Shown here: positions 14,030-14,899 of the stretch, in pieces
Layout of the letters: each line of letters opens with the position of its first letter
How positions within the stretch are numbered: the stretch's first letter is position 1
Position numbers and translations under genes: made by a program
The notes under the pieces: generated by a model
Told to the model about the DNA's origin: nothing
The model's database searches: none
The model's input: the letters and a program-made list of their open reading frames with translations, nothing else
Source of the DNA: Erysipelotrichaceae bacterium
Lineage (GTDB): Bacteria > Bacillota_I > Bacilli_A > Erysipelotrichales > Erysipelotrichaceae
Length of the DNA: 14,899 nucleotides
Assembly: GCA_024681275.1 (NCBI GenBank)
Contig: JAILBD010000130.1
Coordinates: forward strand, 1 to 14,899
Direction: 5' to 3'

Positions 14030-14899
14030 TGGCAGAGATCCGTCTGGATGATGTGACGAAGATCTATCCTTTTCAGGAGGTCGGAGGTCTTTTCAACAGA
14101 AAGATGAAAGAGGAGATCCTGAAGAAGCAACAGGCGATGCCTTACACGTCCAATGAGGGCGTGATCGCCCTGCAGCATTTTTCGGCTGTCTTTAAGGACG
14201 GCGAATTCGCAGCGATCCTGGGTCCTTCCGGTTCGGGCAAGACGACGCTGTTGCGGATCATTGCCGGACTCGATCGGGCGACACTGGGCGATGTCTTCTA
14301 TGATGGAAAAGACATCAACGGGATCGACATCGAAGACAGGGATATCGCCATGGTCTTTCAGAACTATTCCCTATATCCCAATCAGACCGTCTATAAGAAC
14401 ATTGCTTTCCCTCTGGAGGTCAAGCACCTGCCAAGAGAGGAGATCGGGCCGAAGGTGAGAAAGATCGCCAGGATGCTTGGGCTGGAAGAGAAACTGGACA
14501 AAGTGCCGGATGACCTCTCCGGCGGTGAAAAACAGCGCGTGGCCATCGGCCGGGCTCTGGTCAAGGAACCTTCCGTGCTGCTGCTGGATGAGCCTTTTGC
14601 CAATCTGGATGTGCCGATCAAGCGCAGACTGAGGCAGGAGCTGAAAAAGATCCACGAAGCATTCCACACGACTTTCATCTATGTGACCCACGATCAGTAT
14701 GATGCGCTGGCCCTGGCGGATCATGTCATCGTTCTGAAGGATGGGATCAAGCAGATGGATGATACGACTTCGAAGATCTACAACGAGCCTTCCAACCGTT
14801 TTGTGGCTGAGTTCGTCGGTTCTCCGTCCATGAACATCTTTGAGGGAGTCGAGGTCAATAAAGACGGCGATATCGTCCTTTTTGGAAAGACGTTCCCGC
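14029..14899 (+). CDS. ABC transporter ATPase, MsmK/UgpC/MalK type (3' truncated by window edge)
   Basis: 290 residues are visible before the window ends. Walker A is GPSGSGKT (65-72), the Q-loop Gln111 lies in MVFQNYSLYPNQTV, the signature is LSGGE (163-167) in place of LSGGQ, Walker B is LLLDEP (184-189), the D-loop ANLD (191-194), and His221 is in VTHDQ. The C-terminal stretch EFVGSPSMNIFEG begins the TOBE/OB regulatory domain of carbohydrate-importer ATPases. It should power the two permeases encoded upstream. Between the A-loop Tyr13 and the strand starting near Val45 there are about 31 residues where MsmK-like proteins have about ten, so an extra charged segment of about 20 residues (near FNRKMKEEILKKQ) is inserted. 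The ATG overlaps the YesL-like stop by one base, with only weak ribosome sites. Confidence 0.94.
   Translation, partial: MAEIRLDDVTKIYPFQEVGGLFNRKMKEEILKKQQAMPYTSNEGVIALQHFSAVFKDGEFAAILGPSGSGKTTLLRIIAGLDRATLGDVFYDGKDINGIDIEDRDIAMVFQNYSLYPNQTVYKNIAFPLEVKHLPREEIGPKVRKIARMLGLEEKLDKVPDDLSGGEKQRVAIGRALVKEPSVLLLDEPFANLDVPIKRRLRQELKKIHEAFHTTFIYVTHDQYDALALADHVIVLKDGIKQMDDTTSKIYNEPSNRFVAEFVGSPSMNIFEGVEVNKDGDIVLFGKTFP

Noticed and set aside
1..14899. CRISPR array, tRNA/rRNA genes, insertion sequences or attachment sites
   Set aside because: No spaced direct repeats, cloverleaf-like sequences, transposase motifs or terminal inverted repeats were seen.

Overview
The window looks like part of a Bacillota (Firmicutes) genome. 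It has a YesM/YesN-type two-component system, an LplA/LplB/LplC-type CUT1 sugar ABC transporter, a YesL-like membrane protein, strong AGGAGG-type ribosome binding sites, a classic lipobox and short intrinsic terminators. Base composition is mid-range, with a strong preference for ATC as the Ile codon. A gut Erysipelotrichia-like or clostridial host is plausible, but that is a weak inference from gene style alone.

Layout. Positions 2-316 hold the 3' end of an unrecognised plus-strand gene that runs into a bidirectional terminator (296-329). A minus-strand operon follows (transcribed 3166 to 332): a PF00756-type esterase, a type-B carboxylesterase and a DUF3237 protein. A 212-bp divergent intergenic region (3167-3378) separates it from the plus-strand genes. 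Those are (i) a lipoprotein solute-binding protein with its own terminator; (ii) a YesM-type histidine kinase, a YesN-type response regulator and a small membrane-anchored protein of unknown function, again closed by a terminator; and (iii) a long operon with two permeases, a beta-lactamase-fold serine hydrolase, a NodB-type deacetylase, a YesL/DUF624 protein and an MsmK/UgpC-type ATPase that runs off the right edge.

How it may work together (inference). The lipoprotein would capture an oligosaccharide, the two permeases plus the ATPase would import it, and the YesM/YesN pair would sense an extracellular signal and activate the transport genes. No glycoside hydrolase lies in the window. The enzymes present are two serine esterases, a serine hydrolase, a polysaccharide deacetylase and a DUF3237 protein, none with a recognisable signal peptide. 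The locus therefore reads as uptake plus cytoplasmic deacylation of a decorated glycan. The substrate cannot be named from sequence.

The least explained items are the small membrane protein co-transcribed with the two-component system (8202-8870), the long N-terminal insertion in the ATPase, a possible RBS-masking hairpin in front of the first esterase, a perfect 10-bp hairpin inside the main operon, and similar AT-rich elements upstream of the two transport transcripts. No gene-free stretch exceeds 300 bases. No tRNA, rRNA, CRISPR array or insertion sequence was seen.
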